Source of the DNA: Owenia fusiformis
Lineage: Eukaryota; Annelida; Polychaeta; Sabellida; Oweniidae
Length of the DNA: 64,000 nt
Reading direction: 5' to 3'
Assembly (NCBI GenBank): GCA_903813345.2
Contig: CAIIXF020000010.1
Location: 36,383,425-36,447,424 of the forward strand
Of the stretch, positions 40,901-55,900 are shown piece by piece (position 1 is the stretch's first letter; each line of letters opens with the position of its first letter). A program made the position numbers and the translations under genes. Under the pieces are notes generated by a model, which worked only from the letters and a program-made list of their open reading frames with translations, made no database searches and was not told where the DNA came from.

Positions 40901-43900
40901 AACATTTAGAGAGAAATGATGGATGTTCATTGTTTTAGTTTTTATGGAATAAAGTATGGTATTGTAGAACCTATATCTCAATACCTCTATAATTTAAACA
41001 CTTGATCATGTTCAATATATTGCCTCTCAAAAGATCTGTGATACCTTCTCCATATCAACATTTATAGAGAAATGACGGATAAATATTCATTGTTTTAGTT
41101 TTTATGGAATAAAGTATGGTTTTGTAAAACCTATATCTCAATACCTCTATAATTTGAACACTTGATCATGTTCAATATATTGCCTCTCAAATGATCTGTG
41201 ATACCTTCTCCATATTAACATTTATAGAGATATAACAAGATAAATGTTCATTGTTTTAGTTTTCATGGAATGGAATAAAGTATCGTAAAACCATTATCTC
41301 AACAGCTACTAATATGAACAGTTCAGAATGTGAATGCTTTTAAAATCTGCCATATACTCCCAAGTTAAATGAGCCAAAAACCTGGAAATATGAACACACA
41401 CCCATTTAAACACTTTTTCCAGGTCTCAAAGTGACATTCGTGTTAGAGAGGTTCTACTTTGAACTTAAGGATGTTTTAGATATCGCATATAAAATAAAAA
41501 TGAAATGACAAGAGCCAAAATTGTTCTAAAATTGAAGAAAAAATAATTCAAAATGTTGCTCTTACAGCTGATTCTTCATTTAACATTCTTTATTCATAAT
41601 TTGGTTATCCTAAAACACAACCCAATTTATATTTTCTAGGATGCAATCAGGATAACAAAAGATATCTTGGTTTACGTGAGTTACAAAAATTACCGCTGGA
41701 ATATTACGAGTGTGTCAACTCACGATACGTAAAACGAAAATGCCCCAGGGGCCTAGCAGTTGGGAACGACTTCATTGCTTTAGCGCAAAAAGGAATGGCA
41801 AGCCGGGAATATCCATGTACGGTGAACCTGTGCATCAAGGAATATAAAAAGTGTGAAGATATGGTCTGGTGTCCTGTTTATGAGCAATGCGATCCAAATA
41901 ATCTTCCAGTCTTCCCAGCAGGAGTTTTTGGAGAGGATCCAGGTATCACTATTTTTTCAAATTACAATTATGAGGATAACAATTTTTTTTTTTTGATAAC
42001 AAAATTTATTGTATGATAGGAATGCTTTGAAGTTTACCATGCTAAAATTTCATGAACAATTATTGAAAATTGAAAAATTATCAAAAAAGAGGAATGACTT
42101 GTACTGGAATGCCGTTAGAGAAAAATCGGAGATAACAAATTTGGGACTGAGAAAAAGTATTTACATAAAGGTGTCTAGATTAGAGAGGTGTTCAGATATA
42201 CAGGTTTCATTTTATTTCATATTTTCTTTTAAAAGTAACATCCAAGATAAAAGAGAGATTTGGCATGTTTATAAATCCCTTCTGTTTATAGCTTTTGAGA
42301 CTGTACTATGTAGTTATGACATGATTATTTGCCTAGCATCAGTGATAATAACCCAGATTCAAGTTGGTAGTTACCAGTTTCACCACCAGGTGGCTAATTT
42401 GGTTTAAATTGAACTTATTTGAGGGAACTTTCTACTATATCTGCTATCTGCTATGTTACAGGTTCATAGATCTTGATTGTTCCAATTTCAGGAGTCTTTA
42501 AGTTCTCACGCGGTACTAACTTTGACTGTTAATTTGAATTTTTGACCTTACAGATGTTTGAAAATCAAGGATTGCGAGTCTCATTCAAAGCATAACAAAA
42601 ATGCCTTTCCGTTGGTACATTAATCTATTATACAGAGTCCTTACTTTCATCGGCATTTGGGTCCCCAGCTGTGAGAAGGGCTTCTCACAGCTGGGGACCA
42701 AAACGCTGCTCAAACGAGGGACTCGTACGAGGGTACAATAAAGCAATGCACCAACAGAAAGACAATTTTGTTTTGATTTGAATGGAACAAGTTTGAAGAA
42801 AAGCAGTGCAGTGTGAGACTCACAATCCTTAAATTTCAAACATCTGTGAGGTCATAAATTCAAATTAACGGTCAAAGTTAGTACCGCGTGGTTCTATGGA
42901 TTAGACCTTTCAGATGCAAAAGTGATACTACTAAGAAGAATTTTGATTTTCACAATTTCTGGAGTCTTAAAGTTCTGTGGATTGGACGTTTGAAATGCAA
43001 GGGACACTATTGTTGTTTTTTACTATTTCAGGAGTCTTAAAGTTCTGTGGACTGGATCTTGTAGTTGCCATAGACATCAGTTGTTCAATCTCCAAGGCAA
43101 ACAAAACAACAATCAAAGATTTCATGAGAGACTTAATAAATAAATTTTCGATAAGTCCGACACAAACTAAAATCGGAGGTCTGACGTTTGGGCAAGAGAC
43201 ACACAATATACAAACTCTTAGCCAAGGTAGAAACAAAGCATTTACGAGACGTAACTTTGCTAAAATGGTGACAGGTGAAGGGAAATGCATAACAGGGACT
43301 GATAAAGCGTTACAGGATGTAAGGGACATATACTTTCAACGCAACCAAGGAGAAAGGGAAGAGTCTGATAATGTATTGATTGTTATGACAGATGGTCAGA
43401 TTCACTACGGTCGGGAGGACAGACGGCAAAGAGCAGTGCAGAGAGTTAAGATACTCGCAGAAGAACTGAGAACGAACATGAACGTTGAAATATACACGAT
43501 TGCATTACCGAGTGACAAGCTTTCACGAAACTATGATACTAACAGTGAGAAATATGCCAAACAAGAAGAGATGAAAAAAGAGGCGGAGCAACAATGGTTA
43601 GACATGGCGGGTAATGAAACAAATGTTTTTTCCCTTGAGAGATTCGAAGAGTTAGGGGACACTCTTGTCCACATTGCGCAATCAAATTGCAAAACTGTAA
43701 CAAGAAGAAATGAACTTGACTATTATGAAAATCAATGATCAATTTAACAGCAGGAAAATAGAAATATACTTTAATATCTGCAACTTAAATTTCTGTCTTG
43801 TCATATTGATGGAAAACAACTCTTTCAATGTCTGCATGGTTAAGACCGATTACACTTCTCTTTGAATTCATTCAACTTTGCTTCTTTGAGAGCTTCTGCT

Positions 43901-46900
43901 TCACTTGTTCAGTGAACTCATCGAGCCTTTCGGAGTTTGTCGTCAAATAAAGGATGACTTTCTATATCTGGTCTTTTCCTCTGACATAAGCTCAGCAGTT
44001 TATTAAGCTAGCTGATTGATTGAGAAAAGGTCAGCGCAGTAGGTTTGAAATGATTTATGACCCAGGCTGTCACATCACGGGTCTTGAGGGGGGAGGGGGT
44101 GAGGCTGCTAAAATGTAATAATAATATACTAATAGTCTTTAACAGGCATTCAAAGTTAAACATATGTTTCACATCACCTCATTCCTGCAATTTAGATAAT
44201 TTCTTAGACAACAAACAAAAAATATATGAAAAGGAGATCAATTTCAATTTCAGCTTCAGTTTTGTGTCTTCATTGAAAAAAATTTGTGAACCTACAGTGT
44301 TTGTCATTTGATCTGTTGAATATCATAAATGTAACAAGTGAAGGTTTTGTTTTTTATTTCTTTGTTTTTCAACTCCCACACTCCTAAGAAATGGCCTCTC
44401 AACAGGACGTTAAACAGATTATTAACTTTGAATGGCCTAATTAAAAAAACAATACCTACTGTCTTCCATACAATTAAGCCCTCTCTTTACAATTAAGCCC
44501 TCTCTTAAAGGGACACCAGTTTACAAACAAGAACACAAATGTGTACAAAATGTCCCCACCAAGTGGTGATCCCGTGAAATGGTTATCCTGAAAATGAGTA
44601 GACCAGACTTTACCAACACAATTTGAGGACGGAAAATCCAAAGTGGCCACCTTAAAATTTACCCAGAATGCCAAAAATTTAGTCAGTTCTAGATTTTCAT
44701 ACTAAGAACCACCCCTGAAATTGATCCGTCACACAGTTAACCAGAAAACATGTAAACAAGACTTTACAGACAAGATTTCAGGATGAAAAATCCAAAATGG
44801 CTGCCTTGACATTTACCAAGAATGTCAAAAAACTAATCTGTTTGTAGATTTTCATACTAAGAATCATCCCTGAAAATATAAAATTGATCTACCAAACGGT
44901 TCACCTGAAAACGGGTAGACAAGACTTTAGAGACAAGATTTTAGGACAGAAAATCCAAAATGGCTGCCTTAACATTTACGCAGAATGCAAAAAAAGTAAT
45001 CAGATGTAGATTTTCATACAAAGAATCATCCCTGAAAATTTGAAATTGATCTATCAAACCGTTCTCCTAAAAACGTGTAGACAAGACTTTACAGGCAAGA
45101 TTTTAAGACGGAAAATCCAAAATGGCTGCCTTGACATTTACCCAGAATGCAAAAAAACTAATCAGTTCTAGATTTTCATACTAAGAATCATTCCTGAAAA
45201 TTTGAAATTGATCTACGAAACAGTTCACCTGAAAACGAGTAGACAAGACTTTACAGACAAGATTTTAGGACGGAAAATCCAAAATGGCTGCCTTGACATT
45301 TACCCAGAATGCCAAAAAACTAATGAGATCTAGATTTTTATACTAAGAATCATCCCTGAAAATTTGAAATTGATCCACCAAACGGTTCACCTGAAAACGC
45401 ACAGACAAGACTTCACAGACAAGATTTTAGGACCGAAAAATCCAAAATGGCCGACAATAAAAAAGTCCTTATGAGTTTTTGCTGATTTCTTTTTACAAAA
45501 TTATCACATATAACTACTGTTAACAATAAAGTAGGCTTTTACAGCAAAGTACATCTGAAATTATTTATAAAGCTACTAAATAGTTAAAGTATGAAAACTC
45601 AAAAACACCATTCAATATGATACAAAGTATTATCGCGCGCTAACTTTTCTTAAGACATTCAAAATGGCTGACAAGACTGAGCTAGCAGGTCCAAAACCTA
45701 ATCAGATCTAGAATGAAGTGAGCTGAACAAGATGTTAAAGTTTTAAAAGCAACTGTGAAGCAGTTTTTCTTAAAGTTTGCAGACAAGGATTTTAGCATTT
45801 GACTTCAAAATGGCCGACAGGAAGTAGGTATCGAGTTAATTTTTTTTCATCCACATCTGTATGCACTCATAAGTTATTTCTGAAAATTTGAAGGTGATAT
45901 CTGTAGCGGTTTTGGAGAAAACTGCCGGACGTACGGACAGACAGACGGACAGACAGACGGACGCGCCTAGGCCGACAATATGGCCCCACACTATGTGGTG
46001 GGGACATAAAAAGCATTAAGACAAACACAAGGTGTTCCATATATAGACAGGCTCTACTGTCAATTCTGCTATTTCTAATTTTAGAGTACAAATTACCGGC
46101 ACATTAATGAGTACAATACAATAGAGGTGTATGCGATAGTTCAGAATGACAACAATATTCTCACCTTCCCTGTTGAAGAGCTCCAATTCCAGGAACAGAT
46201 TATTTACATCCGGATTTTTCCCCATTGAAATATACTCCGATTTTGAATACATCACTTCAACATTATTTGACATTCCTCTTCACGGATATTTGCACAATCG
46301 ATAAAAATATAGGTCCTTATGGCAATCTGCAAAAAGTTTTCACGAATATTTTTCAAAACGATAATCACAGACTTAGTTCCCGGAAGCTGAGACTCAATGA
46401 CTCGATATGAAAAAGAAGCAAGTTCGCATGTATATAACGATATGTTTGACTTATATCAATTGTGAGGGTTGTAACTTGAAATTAGTATGACCTTTATCGT
46501 CCCGACAATACGCAAAAACATGGTTTTAAGGTTGGGAGAATTTGGTTTAATCAACGGACCAATGAAAATTTGTCCCACTTGAAGTGATGCATTGCGGGAG
46601 ATATTTATGTTAATGACCATGTTTTCGTCTATCGTGTGTATACTGATAGAGTGTTATTTTTTTTCAAACTTGCGTTATCCCACAATCCCACAATAACAGG
46701 GCCATCTATCTTACTCACTAAAATCAAATAACTTCATTATTTATCCATTTATTCTCATAACAATTTATGAGTTTGTTTACGAACTGGTCGTGGTGACATA
46801 TGAATGCATAAATACAACAGTTTTATTTCTTGTTGTCTATTTCAATATCTTATCAATTTATGACATCTTAAATTATGATTTCTGCTTGAAAATTCAACAA

Positions 46901-49900
46901 ATATGCAGGATTTATCTTTTTATGAGAAAGTTCACAAATAAGTTGCTGAATAGCGCATCGTACGAGATTTATACGAGATTTATCTAATAAGAAAAAGGCA
47001 CAACATTACCAGCTTGCATTTTTTGCTATTAATGAAGCAGTGGGTATCCACATCCTCCGATCACAGGGCTTCAAAATATAGAATATATTCTTTCTTTTTA
47101 CCCCCTGCGATAAGCAGTTACCATTTCCCCGATTAAGAACTCCCAATCTGATTGGCTGTCGCAACACAGAAATCATGTATAGGCCATTGGGCATAATTAG
47201 ATCACGTGATACGGTTAAATCGGGCGATTCCAAATTGGAACGACAGAAATCATGTATAGGCCATTGGGCATAATTAGATCACGTGATACGGTTAAATCGG
47301 GCGATTCCAAATTGGTTATAGCAGGGGGAAGAAGAAGGTACGGATTCTGGACACCTGCTTAGGAGGATAGGTATCCAATGACCTGTAAAAACTTGTTGGT
47401 TATATCATCATCAGTATGTTGTTGCTTTTTTTTAAAAAAATGAGTTACAAAATATTAAAAAATAATCGAAATCGAAACAATACAGTAAATGGGAGGGTTT
47501 AAATAACTAAACGTTCAATATCTACAAGAAAGGTTGACAATCATGATTATTAATATCTAACAAAGAATTTGACTTAGTGTGAGCAACACACAGGAAAAGC
47601 ATAAACAGTTGAGATATGTCGATATTGCAATCTACGAGTGTCAATATATAAAGGTACATATAAGTTTTATGATAGAAAGATGAAGGAAGATTGATAGATG
47701 AGTCAAGATAGGAGATTAAAATCTGTAAACTGATCAAAAATCTTTAAAATGGAACATCTCTGCTAGTAAGACACTTTTCAGAGTCCCAAGATCAACTAGC
47801 TTAATGTTAAATGAACCTCTATAAGTGGAACTCCTTCCATGTGGAACACTTCAGAGTCCCAAGATCAACTGACTTTATGATAAATGAACCTCTATAAGTA
47901 AAACACCTCCCAAGTGGAACACTTTTCAGAGTCCCAAGATCAACTAGCTTATTGTTAAATGAACCTCTATAAGTGGAACACCTCCCAAGTGGAACACTTT
48001 TCAGAGTCCTAAGACCAACTGACTTAATGTTAAATGAACTTCTAGAAGTGGAACACATCTGTTAGTAGAACACTTTTCAGAGTCCCAAGACCAACTGGCT
48101 TAATGTTAAATGAAAATGTTAATGTTAAATTATAAGTGCAACTCCTCTCAAGTGGAACACATTTCAGAGGGAAAGAACCCGGATGTAGACGAAGTTGTAC
48201 CATACATGAGAGCTCTTCGAACGGGAGGTAGCTAAAATGAACTAAGCTAAACGTTATCGCGTATTGGTATACTGGAACATCTTCCAAAATGGAACACCTT
48301 CCAATTGAAACACCTTCCATATGAAACACCTTCCACTTGAAACACGTTCCAAATAGAATACTTTCCACATGGAACACTTTCCAATATCCTAGATGCGAGT
48401 AGAAATAATCTTGATTAATGCCATTAAAAATTAAAAATTACATCTAGAAATATGGTTTTGAAGAGTTAATCAACTCTAAAAATTTAATTTTCTTTGAAAA
48501 TGTGACTTTTAGGTCGGGGAGATTCCCTATAGCCCCCATGTTGTAAAATCACAAAAATGGAAATATCTTTTCTTGTGTAGGGCAGATAATTTTTCTTTTA
48601 CAGGACATATTTTAATTTGTATAACTATCAGATACATACGGGTAATATGAAAAGTGAACCACTAAAACTGATGAATATTCAAGTTTAATGGAATTTTGTA
48701 ATACCCTGCCATGTTATTTCCCCTGATTCAGCCACCTGGTGGCGAAACTGGTAACTACCTACTCGCATCTGAGTAATTGGACCAACTGCCAAACTTCCAA
48801 CGTGGACCACTATTTTGAAGTCCCAGATGCTTGACTTACATAGGTTTTAGTGTTTGCTTATTTCTCATGATTTTTACGAGTGTAAATTATGGGTGTAAAA
48901 TGATTTTCAGACTGCTGTAAGATCGTGTAAGAAGTGGCAGTGTTCTCCCCAGGATTTCTTTGTGTGGAGGATTGTGTTTAGTATTTCATAATTTTTGTGC
49001 AATCTTTTATGATTTTGTGATTTTTTGAGCAGCATTTCACGGTTTTGTGATTTTTGTGCAACATTATAAAATTTTCTAATGGCATTGAGTAGCATTTTGG
49101 TTTTATAAAATACATAGAGGTGCACCTCTCTGAGCTGCACCTCAGAGATTTCAATGTTAGGAGAGCAGAGTGAGTACAGTACCCCCTTGCCTCAAAATTA
49201 GACAGATCTCTAGTTTAACTACCTAATCTCACTGTTAAAACACGACAAGAACATGAATGTCACTGGGGGCCCAGAAAGAGGGAGAGGGACGCGAAACAAA
49301 TTCAGCATTAGGCTGAACAGTGGAATACTACAATGACATCATTACTAATCATGTACGATGCATTTAAAGATAATTCACTTTGAAAAATATTTAAATAAAC
49401 CAGCAAATAAGGATGTGTGTTAAAGTGTATAATATCATTCATTATCTTGTTTTCTTATTTCAATTTAATATTGATTTGTTTTGTAGCAACGGTTTATTAG
49501 GTTCAGATGGATCACCATAAAATACATTAATGTGAATTTAATGGCATGAATCAGAACAGAAAAGCTATAAACAGTGCATAAAATAGCCATTAATGAAAAT
49601 AAATATGTTACACGCTGAATCGTTTCCGTTTCTCCAGCCTTATTGGAATGTGAATGAATTGCCCTATTTTTCTCTTTATCTATTTTTTTCTACTTTATTT
49701 GCATTTCAAATCATTATACCACCATTCTTTAGCAATTACCTTTTTCAAATTTGAATTCCCGATTTTCTTGCATTTCTATACAATTTAGAGTGTTAGCTAC
49801 ATGTCTGTTTACTTTATTCCTTGCTTATTTCACTCTATTTCTCTAAAAAAATTGAATGAAGTGTCTGATTTTCTTGCATTTCCATACAATTTAGAGTGTT

Positions 49901-52900
49901 GACTACATGTCTGTTTAATTTATTCCATGCTGATTCCTCTCATTTCTCTCTAAAATTTGAATGAAGTGTCTGATTTTCTTGCATTTCTATACAATTTAGA
50001 GTGTTGACTACACTTCTGTTTATTTTATTCCATGCTGATTCCTCTCATTTCTATCTAAAATTTGAATGAAGTGTTTGATTTCCTTACATTTTTGTACAAT
50101 TTAGAGTGTTGACTACACTTCTGTTTATTTTATTCCATGCTGATTCCTCTCATTTCTCTCTAAAATTTGAATGAAGTATCAGTTTTTCTTGCATTTTTAT
50201 ACAATTTAGAGTGTTGGCTACATGTCTGTTTACTTTATTCCTTGCTGATTCCAGATTTTCTAATGTACAAGACTAATATTCCGAGGGATGTATATTTAAT
50301 TTATCTTATAAATTCTTGCCTATCAAAATTAATGCATTTCTGCCACCGCATTGATTTTATTACACCATCATGATTTTATTACACCATCATGATTTCATTA
50401 CACCATTACAGTGATTTTTAGTCCACCCGTGTAGCTCAGCTGTAGCGCATGTACATTTTACGCAACAGGTCCCGGATTCGATCCCCGGTTCAGGCAAGAC
50501 TAAATTTGCTTGTTTGCGTGAAGCACTTCAGGGTGTTTGACTGAGTGGTCCGCAACTCGTACAAAAGGCTTTGGTGTGTACTTGTATGTCTATGTATAAG
50601 TGCACATTTAAAGAACACAAGGTTCCTTCAAGGAGGGGTTTCTAGGTATATCTTCCAGGTTAATTACGTAAATTATGACCGTATATATACGGGATATACC
50701 CAAGAGGAATTGCTCACCTTCATTGGTGGTAAACAAAATACAATACAATACAATACACCATCATGATGAATCAGGAAATGTATGTATGGCACATACTTGT
50801 GTACATGTAGCTAGTAGTTATCTTGTTCCAACACCATCCTCTTCGTTTCTGGTCTTGGAGGGGATCCATTGAAACACACAGTATTTTTCAAAAGTCTAAA
50901 TTTAACGGCGTTAGGAACGCATATATTTCTTACCTCTATCGACTCTTAACACCAAAAGAAATGTTCTCCCCAAGCCAGAAAAGACGCGGCTGTCTCAAAT
51001 TGCAGTAATATACACTTCAATCTTCGAGTCGACCAGTATAATTCAGCTTATTTCAAAATGTCTGCCGTGAACATTTCATCCAGAGCCTACATTTCAATCT
51101 CTTTTTCCCGGGAACATTATCCTTCAAACTTGAGAAATTAGTTCGCTCAATTAATACGGAATCAAGTCAAGCAACATTGATAAATCGTGAGTAACGATGT
51201 ATTTGAATGATTTCACTGGATATTGCTGTTGTATTTGACGTGCTGTTAGGTAAAATGCAAGGAAATTCCCTCGGCTGATCGGTGTCAGCCAACGCTGAAT
51301 GTTTTCTTCATTCATATATTACTACGCATCATGTAGGTTAAAATAGTCCGAAAGTGACGTCATCAAATTCATGGATGGTATGGTATGGTATGGTATGGTT
51401 CTTTATTTCCTCCAATTTGGAGAGCAAATTAATACAAAAGACAAATTATTAAATTACAATATATACATTAGATACAATAGATACAAAATAACAATATGTG
51501 GCGAAATGAGTAAGGCAAGGTAATATTTGCTTACGACGTGAATTCTTTAAGCATAGCGCTTATTTGATTGGAACTAAGGTTAATGAATTGTTGCCATTCA
51601 GCAAAATCGTAATTCTGTAGTACATCTGTGCGACTACCCAATAAACATTCTACTAAGACATCATCGTCAGAGTTTAAGATGTTAATTGAGTCTTCAACAG
51701 GTAGAAGATTAACAATCTTTTCAAAAAATATATCTCTTGTTGCACTTAGAGATGAACATTCTAAAATGAAGTGTTTTACAATGTCGTTTGTTGTTTTGGC
51801 ACAGGCTAGGCAATACTGCTCTTCTTGAGTAGAGAGTACCATGAGATATAATAATTGGGCATATTCCCATAATCTGGAGGGATCCATTATCCCAAGTTTC
51901 CAATGAATAATTGGCTCATAGTCTACGTGGGTGTTAGCAAACCTGAGGTATTTAGAATCTTGGCTTAAATCATGTACCCATTGACGTTTTTGTTGAGTTT
52001 GAATTTCTTCTATAACAACAAATTTCCAGATATCCTTGCTCTGAATGTATATGCCATGGTCAATGTAGTTTGTAATTGTTTCAAACAAGGCAGGAAGGTT
52101 TAGATTTTTAAGGTCTTGTAAAAAGCCTTTGTTCACTTTAAATTGACATTCTCTAGATATTAAGCTACTGAGCCTACATAAAAACATTTGTTTTTGTGTT
52201 GAATTCCTATTGGATCTTAACAATCTCCCTAGAAAAAGGAATTTCATTTTACTGATAAAGGAACTTATTGTCCATATTCCCATACTGCTAATAGCCATTA
52301 CACTAGGTGTTCTCTTTTCAAAACCTTGAAAGCGCTTCACAACGTATTTTTGAGCAATTTCCATTTCATTCATTTCTGTTTTGGATATGTCGTACCATAA
52401 CTCGGCACCATAGAATGCTGAAGGCATTATAAAACGCTTCCAAATGTTAGAACTTGTGATTGGGTTAAGCCCGTATTTATACATTCCAATACCACACAGA
52501 GAGTTAAATATTTTCCTAGCCTTAATACATGCATCTGTTGTATTAGGTTTCGAGGCTAATTTCTTGTCTAAAGTGCTTCCAACATAAGTCACTTGTGACT
52601 TGGTTGGCAAAGGTTCTCCACCCAAGTTCCAGTATGGTATTTCGGATGTAAGAATACTCTTTCCAAAGATTATAATGGCACTTTTACATGGTTCTTGTAA
52701 GCCAGAGTGGTAGACTAGACGCCACTTACAACTATAGGTAAACACAATATCTAATAGATGCTGTAACCCATTGGGAGTACTAGACAATACTGTTGTATCA
52801 TCTGCTACCAGAACAGCAGGTATAATAAGATCATTAGCTAAACGTGCACCATATGGAGATTCGCAGAGTTCTAAGATTAGCTCATCTATGAATATCATGA

Positions 52901-55900
52901 ACCACCACGATGAGCAAATTCGGCCTTGACCACATCCTTGATCGACAAGGAATTCTCGAGAATAATTCCCATCATATAAAACTCTTGCAGTAGTATTGCT
53001 ATAACTCTGGACAATAAGTCTCCAAGATTTTGAGTTGATTCCTAATCGAAATAATTTCACAAAAAGCCCTGTTCTCCAGAGATAATCATAGGCCCGAACA
53101 TTATCTAGGAACCCTGCGAATATGGTGGTGTTTCGTTCATTAAAATGTAAAATAGTTTCCTTTAAGACGTAAGTAGCCATTTGGCTGCCACCTCCTTTAC
53201 TTGTAGCAAATTGTAAGCTATGGGGTGTATTCATTTTGTCGAGAATAAACTTATTTCGATCAAGTATGATATAGTCCCAGATTTTACTAATCACCGTTGT
53301 TAGAGTTAAACCACGGTAGTTAGATTGAGAGCGTTTGTCTTTTTTCTTACCTTTGTGCAATGATATGATAGTGCCAATCTTATGGTTGGGGGGTATACAC
53401 TCAAGATTGATCATCTTGTTGAATAAGTCAGTAATTACCCTGATAAGTAAGCTACCACCGTGCTTAAAATGCTCATTGCACACAAGGTCATAACTGGGTG
53501 CTTTACCACATGCAAATCCAGATATGACGTCATATACGTCTTGTGATGTAATGGGTGAAGAGAGAGCGTTTTCCCTATTATGATATGAATCTTTTTGACA
53601 TTGAGCAAATTCACGTTCAATTTCTTGTTGAAATGTATTGTTAAAGTGAGGAAACTCAGCAGGTGTTCCCAATTGCTCATAATAGTTTGCCCAAGCTTCA
53701 CGCACAGCATCAGGATCACGAATGATTTCATTGTTTATTAGCAATTCATGGGTCTCTTTTTTGAGCCTCTTAGAGTTCCTAACATATTTATAAAAATCGC
53801 CAATTTCAAGCTCAGCAGCTTGTTCAATTTTAGAAAAGTTTTCCCGTTCATAGTTTAATTTGGCTTTCCTGAGCTCGCTCCTAAATAATCTTTTGGCATT
53901 TTTATAATTCCTAAAGAATATATTGGTAGCGTCTCTTGTTTTGCCTTGATTAACCCATATAGACCTTGCGATTTTCATAGATTTGTGTAGGTTTTTAACG
54001 TTACCGTATTTCCAAAAAGGATTCAGGAAGTGTTTAAAAGTTGTCTTAGGAATAGTTCTATCAGCAGATGTTCTCAAGCACATAGCTATTTCATCAGTGA
54101 GAGTTGAGATATCGTTTTCACATGTTGCTGATTTTATATCAATATGTTTGAGACCATCTCTTACCAGATTACGGTAGTTAGAAATATCATTTGCAGTTGC
54201 CAAATTCCATTTGGTTATAGGAACTGGGCAAAGCTTAAATAGGTGGCCAAACGGCGCTACATTTAGTTCCATAAAAATAGGGCTGTGGTTGGATACGTTG
54301 AGTTCGTGGTCGTCTATAACTGCACAACTCTTAACCAAGTCATACTTTGTTTGTGGTAGCATGATGAAGTCAAGACATGTCTTGTGACTATAGTCACTAC
54401 TACAATATGTATAAATAGGACCTGTGGTTCGACTCTGCATGTTAACACAAACAAAACCTGAGTTTTCTATAAATTGCTCAACATAATTCCCTCGATCGTT
54501 TATCTTACCGATGTGCCTTGGGCCTAATTTGGAGGACAGATGGCAGTTAAAGTCACCACAGAGTATAACAGTACCCTTGCTAGAAAGTTCATCACAGATA
54601 TTTTGTAATTCGCATAAGTATTCTTTATATGTCAATATTGAAATATTACTGCATGGAAGATATACACCTATTAAATATACTAATTCAGCTGGAAAGCTAA
54701 TCTGTATCGCACAAATCCTGTCGCTATTGTAATTTAAAACAGAGATCTGTTTGAGATTTTTGCGAAACAAAATAGCTACACCGCCTTTACCGCGATATCT
54801 TCTAGCAGAATCTATTGATAAATCATTATCACATACAGCAACGCTGTCAAAATCAGAATCAATAGAATTAATATACTGAATGTTGTCTGGATACAACCAG
54901 TGTTCTTGAAGAATACATATATCTATAAGTCGAAGCTTTTCACACAGATATGGTGTGCCGTGCATAATACCTTGAACATTCCATGACAATACTTTAAGAG
55001 TTGTCAATGACATTACGTAATATGTGAGACAATAAATCAAATATAAAATAGTGTAAAGTGGGATTAATCCCCCCATAGTTTGTCGGGTGCTGGTCCATCA
55101 TAGGATTCACTTTTAAGGTCTCTGGTTTGCCATTCCCTGCAATGAATGTGTGATGGCCAGAACTGGTCATCATCTAGCATGTAGTTATAGTCTCTAACGT
55201 CAACATTTATTCTGAGTGTGTACCATGCAGGATTGTATCGCGTCTGTTCATGATACTTGAGAGATCTCACAAATGTTATGTTCACATGTTTTTTACGAGC
55301 AAATGAAATTATTTTGTGTTTAATCTCGTTAAATGTAAGTTCAGTTGCTTGCACTCGTGATAGGACAAACCATTTGACTTTCGGCCGTTTTTTAAAGGGA
55401 ACACCGCAGAATCCGTCAGCGCTTGTGGGTGGGGTTTGTTCTTGCAACGACTCATGACTTCTAACTGCCCGCATCCAAATGCCATTAAGCACAGGTTTGG
55501 GTGAAGTAATTCGTCGTTTCTGGGAGTAATCATCAGGCGATTGTGGCTGGCCTTTTGGACCACTGGTCGAATTGGAATGCACTCTAGTTGATGTTGCTCT
55601 GTCGTGTTGAAAATGGGAGTTGGGTGATGATACGGGTATCAGCGTATCTTTGGGGAGGGAACGTACTGTATGTTGGCCCTCTTCAGGTTTATTGACGTCA
55701 GAAGAGCAACGGGCCTTGTCGGTTTGTTCATGCTTGTTTAAAGGGTCATGGGAGTAAGCAGAGTCATTCGAGTCTTCGAGTTGGCCATGGTTAAACTCTG
55801 TGTCGTTACTCAGTTGTTCTGCTGATGGGCTATCTTGTGGAACGTTTGAAGCCCCTTGAGTTGTAGGTTTCGTGGCTGGTTTACGCGGAGCTTGGTTGGC

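Noticed and set aside
42009-42407. 132-residue plus-strand frame between vWA exons 2 and 3
   Set aside because: Lies in the intron of a gene whose exons already join in phase; composition is non-coding-like and it has no matching splice borders.
50428-50500. tRNA gene
   Set aside because: A- and B-box words are present but the acceptor and T stems do not pair, and a SINE body and tail follow.
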